64,000 nt of DNA, taken from positions 434,001 to 498,000 of the forward strand of contig BGZK01000090.1 of the NCBI GenBank assembly GCA_005406025.1, written 5' to 3'. This document shows, one piece after another, positions 47,957-59,749 of this stretch (its first letter is position 1; each line of letters opens with the position of its first letter). The position numbers and the translations under genes are program-made. The notes beneath the pieces are model-generated. The model was given only the letters and a program-made list of their open reading frames with translations, had not been told where the DNA came from and made no database searches. The stretch is from Eumeta japonica (lineage: Eukaryota > Arthropoda > Insecta > Lepidoptera > Psychidae).

Positions 47957-49790
47957 TTGTCATTTTCTCAACACGAGTTTCGACAAATTAATGATCAATT
48001 TTTGAATCTCAAACGCTATTTCTCTGATGACAATGATTTTCAATTAGCACGACGTAAAAAAGTATATCCGTATCAATATACGGATGGATTAAATAAATAT
48101 AAGGAAACGGTATTGCCACCGAACCAAAGTTTTTACAATACTTTAACATTAAAATAATATTTCAGACGATAATTATAAACACGCTAATGTTGTATGGAAT
48201 AAATTTTACATTTGCAATTTAGGACAATATACTGACTTATATTTAATAATTGATGTTTTAATATTGTGCGATGTATTTGAAAATTTTCGTACTGTTTGAC
48301 AAAAACATTATAAACTAGATGCAGCTTTTTATGTAACATCTCTCAGTTTTAGTTGGGACGCCAATGCTTTTAAATACTAGTGTAAATTTAGAGTTAATTT
48401 CTGACAATGAAATATATCAAATGCTGAAACAAGGAATCCGTGGTGGATTATCACAGTGCTCTTTACGTTATGCGAGAGCTAATAATATTTACACTAAAGG
48501 CTATAGAGAAGATAAACTAAATATATAACTTTTGTATTTAGATTGCAATAATCTATATGGATTCATATTGATGAAAAACTTACTGATATCAGAATTCAAA
48601 CTTTTACAAAGTGGTCAAATACTGTCTATTGATATAGATTAATGTCGTGAAAATTTAGACGTGGGGTATATATTAAAAGTTGATCTAATCTATAAGGAGG
48701 ACCTGCATGAATCCTATAAAGATTTACCATTTGCACCAGAAAAAAATTAAACCTCTTGGAGGAAAAACTTTTTAATTGATTGTAAATTTGTATATTAAAT
48801 ATCACTATGTTATACATTACATGCATCTAAGAGAGTGTTTAAAACAAGATTTGATATTAAATAAAATTTATAAAATTCTCTCATTTAGACAAAGTAATTA
48901 TTAAAAACAGTATATAGTTTTGAATACACTTTTACGTCAGTTCTCACAGTTTACGTTTGAACAAGATTTTTTAAATTATTTAACAATTCAACTTTGGAAA
49001 AAACTTTAGAAAACAGACGGAAACAAATATCTGTAAATTTAGTCGATCAATGGAACGATAAGACAAATAACAGAAATAAATATATAGGTGCTGAAAAACT
49101 AATTGCTCAACCAAATTTTCATAACATAACAATATTTTTTCAAAATGTTGCAGCTGTTCAAATGCAAAAATCAAAAATTTTACTTGATCGCTCTATATAC
49201 ATAGGATTAACAGTACTAGAATTAAGTAAAACTCATCTTTACAACTTTCACTATTGTTTTATCAAAGTTGAATACAGTGAAAGTGCTCAACTGTGTTACA
49301 CCGATACTGACAGTTTATTATACTACACAGTACACACAAATGATTGTATTTATGAAGGTTAAAAAAAATCTTGAATTATTTGCTACAAGCATCTTTAGAA
49401 AGGATAACGTTTATGGTTTACCGTTAGTAAACAAAAAGATACCAGGTCTTTTTAAAGATGAATTAGGAGGTACAACTGTTTGAAGTATAAATTATATTGT
49501 GTTAAAACAGAAAAAGACGAAATTAAAAACGCAAAGAGAGTCAACAAAACAGTGCTAAAACTTTTTACTAAGAACGAATACAAATCTACTCTCAAAACGA
49601 ACACTACGTTGCGCACACGTATGAACGTATTTAAATCAATCAAACACACAATATTCTCACAAGAAATAAATAAATCAGTATTAAATGCACATTGCCTTGG
49701 GGACACTACAAAATATTTTAAATGTGCTACGTAAAAGGAGATCTGTTTTATTGTTAGATGAAGTTCATGTCTACATATTTGAAATATACA
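47957..49790 (+). pseudogene. Protein-primed family B DNA polymerase relic
   Basis: Pieces lie in at least five successive frames. A KKVYPYQYTDGLNKYKE block is at 48054-48106. GIRGGLSQCSLRYARANN follows at 48436-48490. LDCNNLYGF, the polymerase motif with Asp and Tyr, is at 48540-48566. The catalytic Asp-rich motif CYTDTDSLLYY is at 49296-49328. The region GLFKDELGG is at 49445-49470, and the usual C-terminal Lys-rich segment ends at 49734. The N-terminal exonuclease part is missing. Dozens of in-frame stops remain between pieces. Intact relatives replicate linear viral or transposon DNA from a protein primer. Confidence 0.75.
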
Positions 49791-49949
49791 CATATAAACA
49801 TATGTATTTCTTTTATTATTAAATTTGATATATTACCGTATACATCATTGTTTTATTTCATACACCGTAACTAGTTAAAAAGTCTACAACTCTTATGTTG
49901 AATCATGATTCGTTATAATAATGAATATTGTTATTGAAAAAGGAAAAAA

Positions 49950-50411
49950 GGGTTTGGAATTTTCAATGATACTTTTGAATAAATTACCGCTTGAGTTACA
50001 TGTACCTGGTTATCAATTCTGTGGTCCTGGAGGAAAACTCCAAGCTCGATATGGGTACTAACCCGTTCGATTCAGCTTGTCATGAACATGATATAGCATA
50101 TCCAAAGAACAGAGAAACCAAGAAACCAAGCCGATCGTGTGCTAGCCTCAAAAGCGACGAAACGAATATTTAATAGAGACGCATCGATGAGTGGAAGAGC
50201 AGTTGCGTTAGGTATTGCATCCGTGAAAGTCTCAAAGGCGAATTTTGGTCTCGGAATCCAAAATAAAAGTAAACTAAAGAAAAAGGGAAAAAGATCAAAG
50301 AAACACTTTAAGCATGTTATTGATATAGCTAAATCATCTATATCAAATGGGTCTGATTCTATTAAATCTGCACTGCATAGTGCTTGTAATGTCAATCAAC
50401 AAGTAGGATGA
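49950..50411 (+). pseudogene. Phospholipase A2-like and basic protein relic
   Basis: The calcium-loop block YQFCGPGGKL is at 50010-50041 in one frame. The catalytic His-Asp block CHEHDIAY is at 50076-50100 in another, with a stop and frame shift between them. A 90-codon open stretch (50139-50411) follows and is Lys-rich with KLKKKGKRSKKH, as in relatives where the phospholipase domain leads a basic tail. In parvoviral capsids this domain helps virions leave endosomes. Here the break makes it inactive. Confidence 0.65.
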
Positions 50412-50960
50412 AAAAGAAATATTAATCGCCCTAGAATTTTGTATCTACTATCAAAAGTTGGAGGAGGTTTTCTTTTTTTGTAACCGATTTTTGTTGGATT
50501 AAGCGCAGCAGGTGCTCTGATTGGTGTGGGGCTGCTGGAGTCTTGAAAGCACTTAATAATGCTATAGAATAATTTAAAGAACAAAAAAGGTACAATGAAA
50601 AAATGGAAGCGATATCCTTTGGAAAAGGAATATATCTTAAACCTTATAAGAAGGGTTTGGGTATTTTTCTAAAACCTTCATAAAACTATTAACACTACCA
50701 CACCGATCTCTTACAAATATTGATTTAACAATCTATGCTCGAATTTTAAATATTCCTAATTTCAGAGGCATTTTTATAAGAGATGATTTACCTGAGTGAC
50801 CTTCTTAGTTATATGAATCTGCTTTAATAAATCTAGATAATAAAGATGGCCTTGGAAGTCACTAAGTAGCTTATAAGAAAAAAAAATCACGTCTTGTATT
50901 TTGACAGCTCACGATATGAAAATATAATTGCTTTCATTCATCGAACAAAAAGATGTGCAT
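50412..50960 (+). pseudogene. Hydrophobic virion-like protein and adenain-like protease remnant
   Basis: LSAAGALIG (about 50496-50522) is followed, in a shifted frame, by MEAISFGKGIYLKPYKKGLG (50603-50662), a tail I know from insect elements with the same polymerase. From 50683 on, FRGIFIRDDLPE, INLDNKDGLGSH and VAYKKKKSR recall the region of the active-site His in adenovirus-type cysteine proteases. The protease call rests on only a few residues. Confidence 0.45.
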
Positions 50961-51151
50961 AAAACGTGTAATTTTACTATGAAAATGTTTTGCAGTATAA
51001 TTTTTATCGTTGTTGAAACCTGTTACGCGATTTGAATTTTCGTTTCATAGAGAATAAATTTCAACATTTATAAAAATCTATCTGTGGGGCCCGCGAAGTA
51101 GTTCACATCCATTGGTGATTATGCAGACGTACTTTTATCATCTAAAAGAAA

Positions 51152-51586
51152 ATGCATAGCTTGTTCACTTTTCGTCTATTGAATATCTTTAATTATTCGA
51201 GTAAACATAATGTGTTTAGACCTTTAAAAAAATTGGAGACCCTGGATCACTTGTCATCTACTGAATACCTTAATTCGCGAGAGCGAAGCGAGACATTTCA
51301 AAGGATTAAGACGTTCAATAGACGACAAGTGAGCCAGAGTCCTGAACATTACACTACTTCAAAGCCTTATTTGCTCACCTTTAAAATATATTTTTGGCAC
51401 TTTGTTTTTATTCACATATATTATTCAGATTATACCTACATATATCTATCTTATAGCAATTCAACCTCTCCAAAACGTAAGTCACTGCAAAAAAGTCGTT
51501 TTTTCATTGCTTTCTACTTTGGAAAATTGTTCCTTGATATTAGGCATAATATCGAATTCTTAGACATAGAAGATTGCATTTTTTGA
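51152..51586 (+). other. 144-codon open frame of unknown status
   Basis: This is one of the longest open frames in the window. It has an Arg/Lys-rich middle part and aromatic-rich segments near its end (YFWHFVFIHIYYSDYTYIYL). I recognise no domain, see no splice or promoter context, and composition follows the AT-rich background. It lies just downstream of the viral relic, so it could be a further relic part, or chance. Confidence 0.15.
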
Positions 51587-52239
51587 GAACAAGGTTAGCT
51601 CTTGGCCCTGACAAATGAATACCTTGAGCTTGAATACTTTTATCGGTCCAAAAGGTTACGGTCATAAAAGTGATAGTGTAGCCAAGCAAGAATGACTATA
51701 TAAGTCTAAAGTATTACTATCCTATAGGTCTTTGTATTAGAAAAATAATAGGGAAGATAATTGTCCGGCGCATTCAATATTCAATGGTATATTGTCGAGC
51801 ACTTCGAATTGTCTTGTAATTACGACCCTGTAATATCCGGCTAGCTCAACCTATTGGCTTTGCGTAAATACATAGCATATTTGTGCACATTTTATGGCAT
51901 TTATTCTAGGAAGCGCTCTGAAGAATTGTTGAACCTTATTTTTGTAACTAAATTCGGTCATGCCTCCGCTCACCGGAAATGCAATCATCCCCGTTTACTC
52001 TTCATATCCAATTTTTTGTCGCGTACGATAATTTTGGAACAATCTACCTTTAGCCGTCTTTCCCATCAACTATGACGAAGAGGTCTTCAATAACAGAGCC
52101 TATTCTTCTCTTTAGACCAGCAACACGCACTAATGACTTTGATAGATAGGCGGGTGATCGAATCGGGCGTTCGACCCTGGGAATCGGTGATCACCTAAAC
52201 TCTGATGGCTAGCATGCTTAAAAGTCTTATAAAAAATTG

Positions 52240-53230
52240 CAATTGTCGCAGTACGGCTTCATGCCATAAAGCGAGACGCGAGGATTTCCTCTATGATGCC
52301 ATAACTCTTATGTACAAAAAAATTTAGTTTACAAAAATTAATTTTAATTGATATTACTGGACGTAGAGTGCGCCTTTGTTAAAGCACGGTGACGATCACT
52401 GAAAAACACGGTACTAATCAAATGCCAATTCAAACTATTACCTAATATATCTCTTTGGCATGATGCTGACCTTCCGCGAGATAGGGAAGTGATTGTTCGG
52501 TACGCTGGAGAGAAGTACAAGAAGCGGTCTTCGAACGGTTGTGCACACGGCTGTACAACCGGCCTAACATTTTGGAATGCCATTGTAAACTCCCTACCTT
52601 CATCAAACTTAGTTTATCTCTCGAGACGCAGGCCAATCGAGCTTAATCTTATGCGTATGGCTGGAATATCACAAATAAATTACGGTTTTGGGCCATGTAA
52701 AACATATATAAAAAAGTTACTCCCTGATAAACTAAAATTCGACATATCGTATACAAGAACAATTCTTGGTGGATGAGATAGCCTCTTGGGACTCATAGTC
52801 AATAAAAAGATTACATTTTTTCTCCATGTCGTCAAGGTATGCAAAAAATCATCGAGAGTATATGAAGCTATATGCCCGCTTATTTCTTTTATTTCGCTAA
52901 CAGAGATACCAGTATAACAATGGGTCTGAATCCAGGGATCGTAAGTATTATGTATACAGCTGTAATCTAGTAGATAGACGTTGCGTGCGCTTGAGCACCA
53001 AAGATCTCGGCGTGCGGAAGATTCTAGATGCTCTAGAAACCGTATTCTATTAAAGACGAGGCGGTCGTACTGTATATCCTGCTTACGTTAAACGCAAATT
53101 TTTTTAAATATGTCTCTTCTTAACATAAGAAAATACGGCAAACAGAAAAGCTGTATGGGGTGAAAAGCGAGAAGAAGCTGGAGGATGCAGCTACCGAATA
53201 CGAGCTTGAAAGACCCGTCTCTTTTGACGA
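52240..53230 (+). mobile_element. R1-clade LINE fragment
   Basis: The reverse transcriptase of an R1-type element can be followed. QYGFMP is near 52250. IVRYAGEKYKKRSSNGCAHG leads into the motif CTTGLTFWNAIV at 52490-52590, where intact relatives have a Gln-Gly-Ser box. The post-RT parts KITFFLHVVKVCKKSSRVYE (52808-52865) and an Ala/Glu-rich end near 53165-53225 follow. The region with the catalytic YADD/FADD box is not recognisable, and frames shift. Confidence 0.65.
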
Positions 53231-53239
53231 ATTGTCGCC

Positions 53240-55700
53240 TCACCCGACAATTAATTGACAAGAAGGAATATACTTTCTTCTTGTCGAAGAAAAATATTTA
53301 CCGGTTTTATTACTCTCAATAAAATAAAATTTATTTGAGTGACGTTATGTCAAAGTATGTAAATTAATATTTAATTTAAGTCTTTAATTATTTATTTTTT
53401 GTGACAAGCTTTGGCTGAACGAAAAAGCAAAGTTAATTCCTCTATTCATATTATTTAGTTTTTTAGTTTTTTCCTTTATGCCAATCAAAATTATTATTTT
53501 AGTATTAGACTTAAAATTGTTAATACAAATCATGTCATGTGCAAACCCTGACATACGAGTATTTAATATATTTTTTTCCGGTAAGCGATGGCCGAATTGC
53601 GAGCCCATGACCTTCCGAACTCGTAGCTGTAGCGTTATAATGTTCTAGCAGTCTGTGGGTGCCGCGTGTTGCGAGGAGACACGCCCCGAACTCACCGGTC
53701 GTCTGTTTTATTTCTTGGGTACAGCCCGTACAATCCAAATCTCCACTGGGCAAAATGTCATGGCTTAACTTAAAATTAATGTTTGAATTTTAAATTATTT
53801 TGCAAACGATGCATTTGTTGCTGCAGACTTTAACACTAAGAATCCCTTTCAAAGAATATTTTGTTCATAACTTTTTATAGATTTAACTAGTCCTAATTTT
53901 CGTTTTTTCTATTTTTTTTTGTAACTAATGTTAAATAGTTGTATAACTCTTGTAGAATGGTTTATAAATGTATATATTTTAAAATATTTCTTAATTTTTT
54001 TAGCGCTATTCAAATGAAATATGTTTACTGCATGTTAGATCGTGTCATATTGTCCAACAATGAGTCGCACAACTTGATAGTCTCGTCCACATCGCTTAAA
54101 CATAACTAGTGTTGTAATTTATGCGGCCTAATTCTATTATTTAGCAGCTCTTCCTGCAGATCTTGTACTTGGCGCAGTGACCGCTCCTACTGATTTTGAC
54201 AATCATCAATTTCGTTAATCAGTCGTTTATCAACAAGCGATCGGGCTGAGACGGTCCGGGGCGCTGACTTGTGTATCGGATCATAGATACCTGATATTTG
54301 ACTGGAAGATCATGCCGAAGAAAAGTTTTTATTATATATATATATATATATATATATTACTTTTTTTTTTGTTGATACAGTATCATCTCTACGAATGTGG
54401 GTCAACTGTTAAATCACAGCGTGTACAAAACTCATTCATTTGTAAATTGAACATTTATCCGCTGTGTTTCTGAACAAATGCAATATTGAAACCATAAAGA
54501 AATTTGGGTGTATTTTCAAAAAATTATGACAAAAGTTGGAAATTCTTTCCTTATGGCGAACATTCGTAGGTTTCGGTAATCACTTATTGTGGAGTAACAT
54601 ATATACCAGTTTGTTACCTCTACTACGAAATATATTTTTAATACAAAAAATAACTTGGTTTAAATAGGCGAAGAAATTAAACCACAAAAACCTATGTTCA
54701 AATAAAACAGGGACGAAATTTTATTAATTTCTAGACTCAATTTACTCAATCAAAAGATGTATTAATTCCATAAATATGGAATATAAACAGCCTTTTTGGA
54801 ATTTCGTCATAGTTATGTATCAATAGGCATCGTGGGGCCATAATTGGTGCTCCAATGGCCACGATATCGAGTCCATTTCAGTATTGCACACTGAAGTAGA
54901 CGACTACACGCTTTGTCGCTAAACTTACGATATATCAAAGCGATGGTAATGGACGATCTAAAGATGTAATTAAGATAAATATGTAATGTATTAATATGAT
55001 GCTCAATGAAAGCGACTGTTAGCCGAATGGCTGCATTCTCAAGTTGAAATTATATCTAAGGATGTCTGTCAAACATTGTCGTATTATAAATTGAAATGAT
55101 AGAAAAAAAATGATTTAAAAAATTATGTAATAAAAGCTGAAAAAATAAAATAAATAAAAGTTGAAATTTGCGACAACCTAAAGACAGCTTTAATTAATAT
55201 GTTATATTTTAATTTACTAAAGATACGGTGTATTTTAGAGATAAATGAGATCCTTTTTAGGGAAATATGTTAGGTAATGGTATTCAAATGGGACATCGCA
55301 TGAAAGTAAAAATGTTACGAAACCGTAAAAAGTGCGCAGTATCTGAGCACTGTCGCAAAACTGTCAAAAGCCACTGTTCTCAGATCGATCTGCGTAATTT
55401 AGTTCTAAAAACCTACAAAAAATCAGATAATACTTATTTCTTTCCTTATTTTTTGTAAAATGGATTCCAAACGAATATTTTTGCATTTCATGTTTGTAAA
55501 CCTCTCTATTTCGCGAACTCCTTTTAAAACCGCTTTAAACTAGGATAACAGGTAGCAAAAGACAGTTTTTAAAATAAATATTCAATTTAACTGATTTTTT
55601 TTCTTTAAAGAAGATCGTAGAAAGTGTCCGTAATGTAAAAAGTATTGTATGATAACACGAACATGAGAGCGTGAGTAGTTGAACTTGGACGGTTCTATTT
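53240..55700. other. AT-rich DNA, no gene recognised
   Basis: It contains a (TA)n run at 54334-54358. A less AT-rich stretch at 53590-53750 reads on the minus strand as LPSGDLDCTGCTQEIKQTTG-like, which I suspect to be a repeat but cannot name. Confidence 0.4.
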
Positions 55701-55705
55701 TTTTT

Positions 55706-55835
55706 TTAATTTTTAAGGGGCGAGTATGCAAGCCACTAGGTAATTGATGTTCACCGTCGCTCATGGATACCCGTAACCTCAAGGGAGTCACTAGGGCGTT
55801 GTCGTACTTTGAGAAAGGAGGAATGCATTAAAGAT
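55706..55835 (+). repeat. Dispersed repeat A, copy 3
   Basis: CGAGTATGCAAGCCACTAGG, then GTTCACCGTCGCTCATGGAT and AACCTCAAGGGAGTCACTAG, match the copies at 571 and 3166. It is joined directly to a LINE 3' end on its right. Confidence 0.7.
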
Positions 55836-55915
55836 ATAGAAAGACGGTGCCATGTGGAAATCTATATTCTCTAGCCTACCCTTCTGGGAAATAAGCGTGA
55901 GAATACTAAGCAAAA
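55836..55915 (+). mobile_element. LINE 3' end (EEP-RT family)
   Basis: ATGTGGAAATCTATATTCTC and CCTACCCTTCTGGGAAATAA followed by GCGTGAG match the terminal block of the family at 11.3 and 42.9 kb. Only about 75 bases of the element remain. Confidence 0.65.
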
Positions 55916-55919
55916 AAGA

Positions 55920-57245
55920 GAAGTCGACACAAAATTAAAAACGGCACACATGCGCGCGCACACGCAGCCGCAGTATACGAACGCTATAGCATTTAGACAG
56001 ACACAGTAAGTACAGAGCTAGAAACATGTGATACCTAACGCAGAACAATAAAATCAGGCTTCATCCGCCCTATAAGCTAATTAAGCGGCGCGACGCGCGC
56101 CACCTACCGGAACTGGCTATGTACGAGTTTCAAGGAAACAGGTACTTGCGTGTATGATACATATGCTTTTTTTTTCAAACTTTAAATTTTAAATATCAAA
56201 ATTAAATGTAGAATAAATAAAACTGTCTAATTACAAATTAAATTTGACTTTGGGAAAATGGTATATAGTATACTTTGATTCTTAGTTGCATTATGTTGCA
56301 TTATTTTTGAATTATGTAGAATTGCTTACATTAGCCTACATTTTTTAACTGTAGTCGAATGTGTTTAAATTATAACTTTGATTTTTAAACGAAAAAAAAA
56401 AATTGTTAGAAAATATCGAAAAAAGCAGTGTTTGCACGTTAAATAGGGATTAACGTATGTATACATGTTTAAGCAAAGACCTATACAACTTTTGAAAAAA
56501 TTAATATTTTTTTTTAGTTTAAAAATTATTAGAAAAGAATCACTGAAGAATATTTCATATGAATTCCTCTTATAGTAGACAACTTCATCAATAACAGCAA
56601 TCTGTTAGCGTTACATATCGTTGCATTATTGTAAAGGGGCGATAGCTATTACATTCTAAATTACACTGAAAATATTTATACGATATTTTGTATCCATTTA
56701 ACGAATTATGAATGTATTAGTATAGTGCAAATTACTATAATTTTAATAAAAAAATATTATAAATAAAAAAATGTATGACGACTATTCTCAATTCCACAGA
56801 AAGACCAACGCGGATGAATAAAACGCTAACAAAAAAATAATCTTAAAAAACGATTTTTTTTTTTTGGTAACTTTTTTTACAATTCAAATCAGCCCTACTT
56901 AAATAGTAGAGCCGATTTGAATTTGAACATACACAGGTCATTGTGCGTAAAATATAATAAAATCCAGCTTCTTATAGCAATCAAAATAAGGAGGGTAGCG
57001 AATATTAACAAACGCGTAAACATTGTGACTAAGAGCCGGCGTGTGTGGTAAACCGAAAGCAGATGGTCGAGGAAGCTGTGGGCTAGATTTGTGTACGTAG
57101 AGTCAGAATAGGGTAAACAAGTCTCCATAGTCCTTCATAGCAGATGAAATTATAGTTTCTCTGCTTCCGTTGCTATGTGGTAATTTCTAAGTAGAGATGC
57201 TAATGTTATTTCTTTTTGTAAACAATGCGCTGGAAAATAAGACTG
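55920..57245. other. No gene recognised; one foldback
   Basis: At 56880-56922, arms of 19 bases pair with two mismatches around a short loop (AATTCAAATC start). The GC-rich bit AAGCGGCGCGACGCGCGCC is near 56080. There is no coding signal. Confidence 0.45.
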
Positions 57246-57255
57246 CAATGTTTAT

Positions 57256-58010
57256 TAACAGTCATTTGTTATTGATGTGGTTGATTTAGAAAAGGACTTT
57301 TCAGCTCTCTTAGATATAAAACAAACAATAATGACAGGTATTGTTACCTCGCGTAATGTCTAGAGAGCACGTTTGTTAATATTGGCTGATTATTATTCTT
57401 TTGTTAATGTATAAAGAGCTCATTATATGTAACGGTAATTATTTATTGTTAAATTGTATAATATCTGGTTTAGAAGAACTTTCTTAGCAGTTATTTGTCA
57501 TTGTTATTTTTTTAATGTTTAGTCTAGAGAATACTTTTTTAACAGTCGTTTGTCATTATTCTTTCGTTAATGTCTAGCGGGTGCGTTATTTGTAACCGTC
57601 ATTTGCTATTGTTATCAGTGCCATGTCTTGTCCAGAAGATTTATTGTTTATTCTTCTGCTAATGTCATACAAGCGTATTGTTTGCCACCGTCATTTCTTA
57701 TTGTTGTTAATGTAATGTCTTTTTTAAAAGAGTACTTTTTTAATCGTCATTTGTCATTATTCTTTGGTTAGTGTCCATAAAACGCACTTTCTTTGCCCTT
57801 TATGATTGTTCAGTATATAATTGCTAAAGAGCGCTCTCTTTGTCAATATCTAGAGCAGTATGTTTCAGTCGTAATTCATTATTTTTGTTTATTTTATGCT
57901 TAGAGAGCGTTTTTTCTTTTTGTGGATTTTTTTCGTAATCGTTGTTTGAGTATTTAATATTTGGAGAGCGTATGTTTTGGTCGTGGTTTGTCATCAATTT
58001 TGTTCAAAGT
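57256..58010 (+). repeat. Degenerate tandem repeat, unit about 54 bases
   Basis: A unit with the form CGTCATTTGTCATTATTCTT, then TTAATGTCTAGAGAGCG and a T-rich link recurs about thirteen times. Clear unit starts are at 57262, 57488, 57542, 57596, 57688, 57744 and 57981. Spacing is 54 bases in the best-kept part and 46-68 elsewhere. No open frame runs through it, and no other part of the window has the unit. Confidence 0.7.
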
Positions 58011-58679
58011 CCGAAGAAAGGTTTTTTTTGTCACTTGTAAAAGCGGCTTTCGTGCAAAAGCATTTTAGATTAAAAGCACGAGCAAATTCGTATTAAATGA
58101 CGTCGACACGTGATGTGTCATTGGAATTATATCATAAAATGCGAATAACATCGAATCTGTGATTTTTAAAATAATACTCGGAAGCTTTAAGAGAACAAGA
58201 AGCATTTGTCTGTGTAGTTTATGCTTCAAATTTCTTAATTTAAAATTTTCTAGCACTTAAAAGTTTACTTTAGTGTTTATGGTGTCATCGTTTTTTTTTG
58301 TCTACTATATATTTTTAAATCGACATCAATTTTGTACGTGACTGTACCTATAAATAATAGTCTCACACGTATTACGTACCGGTCATGGCTCTAATAAGAT
58401 ATAGTTAACGCGTCACCTCTTATGTAAGTAAATAATATCTAGAGTCTTTTTCTCGCTATCTACTTTCTAACTTATATTTCTGTGGTATGTATGCGCAAAT
58501 GATAACCACGATCAGCATATAAATGAAGCCAAACTTTTAGAACTGGCCACTTAGAAATTGTAAAATAAAAACATATTTCAATCTAAGATATAGAACTTTT
58601 TGCCAATATTTGCCAATTGCTATAATCCTATCATTATTTTTTACAAATTGACGGCAAAAATAAAATTGTTTGTCTAATG

Positions 58680-59745
58680 TCAACGTGAATTAAATGCGAG
58701 AAAATTTTCGTGCAATGATTTTCCATGATTTTGTTGCCATTTAAGCCAACAAGAAAGTCGTAAGAACTTTGATTGATCTTTTATGATGAAGATCTGCCCG
58801 TTGCCACTGCATATAAATGGCTTAACGAATCCAAACGTGGTCGCAATAATCTGACTGAGGGTCTGACAGAGAGACATCCTTTTACAGCGAGGACCGAAGA
58901 GAATATCATTCGGCTCATGATAGAGGTTGACAAAAGAGTGACCTATTAGCAGATTCGGACAAGCATCGGTATGAAGCAAGCGCATAAAATCCTTTATGAT
59001 CATTTAGCGGTCAGGAAGCTATGTACTCTATGGATGCCACATAAACCGACCGAAGCTCAAAAATTCTGCCATTAATTGGGGCCGCGAAATGATGCAAAGT
59101 TTTGCCAGTGATGATTCAATTGCAGTATAGGATGTAGTTATAGGTGACGAAAGATGGATTTACTGTTACGATTCCGAAACCGAAAGATAGTCTGCTCGGT
59201 AGTTGTTTCTTTCGAGAAAACACTTCTTTACGTTTTAAAGTAAAACGAGTTCGAAGTTTCGGAAAAAAGATCATGACCTTTTTCTTCGTAATGATAGGTC
59301 ATTATGGAACAATTGTTTTAGAAGATAACAAAACAATTACTGAGGGCTGGTGCACTAACAGTCGTTTGCCTCTTGTTTTGGAAAAAGTTCGGGAAAAACG
59401 TCCACGCAGTAACATTCTCCTTCAACATGACAACGCCTCACCACATATCGCCAGACAAACCACTAACTATTTGGAGACGTAAGATATAGAAATGTAGAAA
59501 TACAGGTTCACCTGCTTTTTAGCTCTGACCTCGAACGATGTGATTTTTATTTATATTTTGAAATAAAAGAACTTCGAGGGAATTGGTTTGCGGATGCTGA
59601 GGAAGCAGTGATCGCATATTAATGAAAAGGCCGTCAAAGCGTCCCGTAAGTGTGAGCGGCCAAAGTATTCCTCTTAATAGTTTCATCGAATGCAGCGATG
59701 TATTGATCTCATCGTACACTATTTTGAAAAACAATACTAATAAAA
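58680..59745 (+). pseudogene. mariner-family transposase relic
   Basis: Pieces in several frames follow mariner order: LPVATAYKWLNESKRGRNNL (58797-58856), TEENIIRLM near 58900, the first catalytic Asp block GDERWIYCYDSE near 59142-59178 and the second HDNASPHIARQT at 59427-59462. The C-terminal part is degenerate (59510-59640). The third Asp region, expected about 34 residues after the second, is not readable. An open frame of 112 codons remains at 59144-59482, partly out of the ancestral frame. Stops make it inactive. I did not find convincing terminal repeats. Confidence 0.8.
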
Positions 59746-59749
59746 ATAC

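Larger units (their letters stand above)
47950..50960 (+). mobile_element. Decayed Polinton/bidnavirus-like endogenous viral element
   Basis: In order on the + strand: C-terminal part of a protein-primed family B DNA polymerase (to about 49.79 kb), a phospholipase A2-like and basic protein (49.95-50.41 kb), a Gly/Ala-rich hydrophobic segment with a conserved Lys-Pro-Tyr tail (50.49-50.68 kb), and an adenain-like cysteine protease remnant (50.68-50.96 kb). This gene set is known from Polinton/adintovirus-type elements, and polymerase plus phospholipase also recall bidnaviruses. I see no integrase, packaging ATPase, capsid or terminal inverted repeats. All parts are broken, so the locus cannot produce virus. 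Confidence 0.65.
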
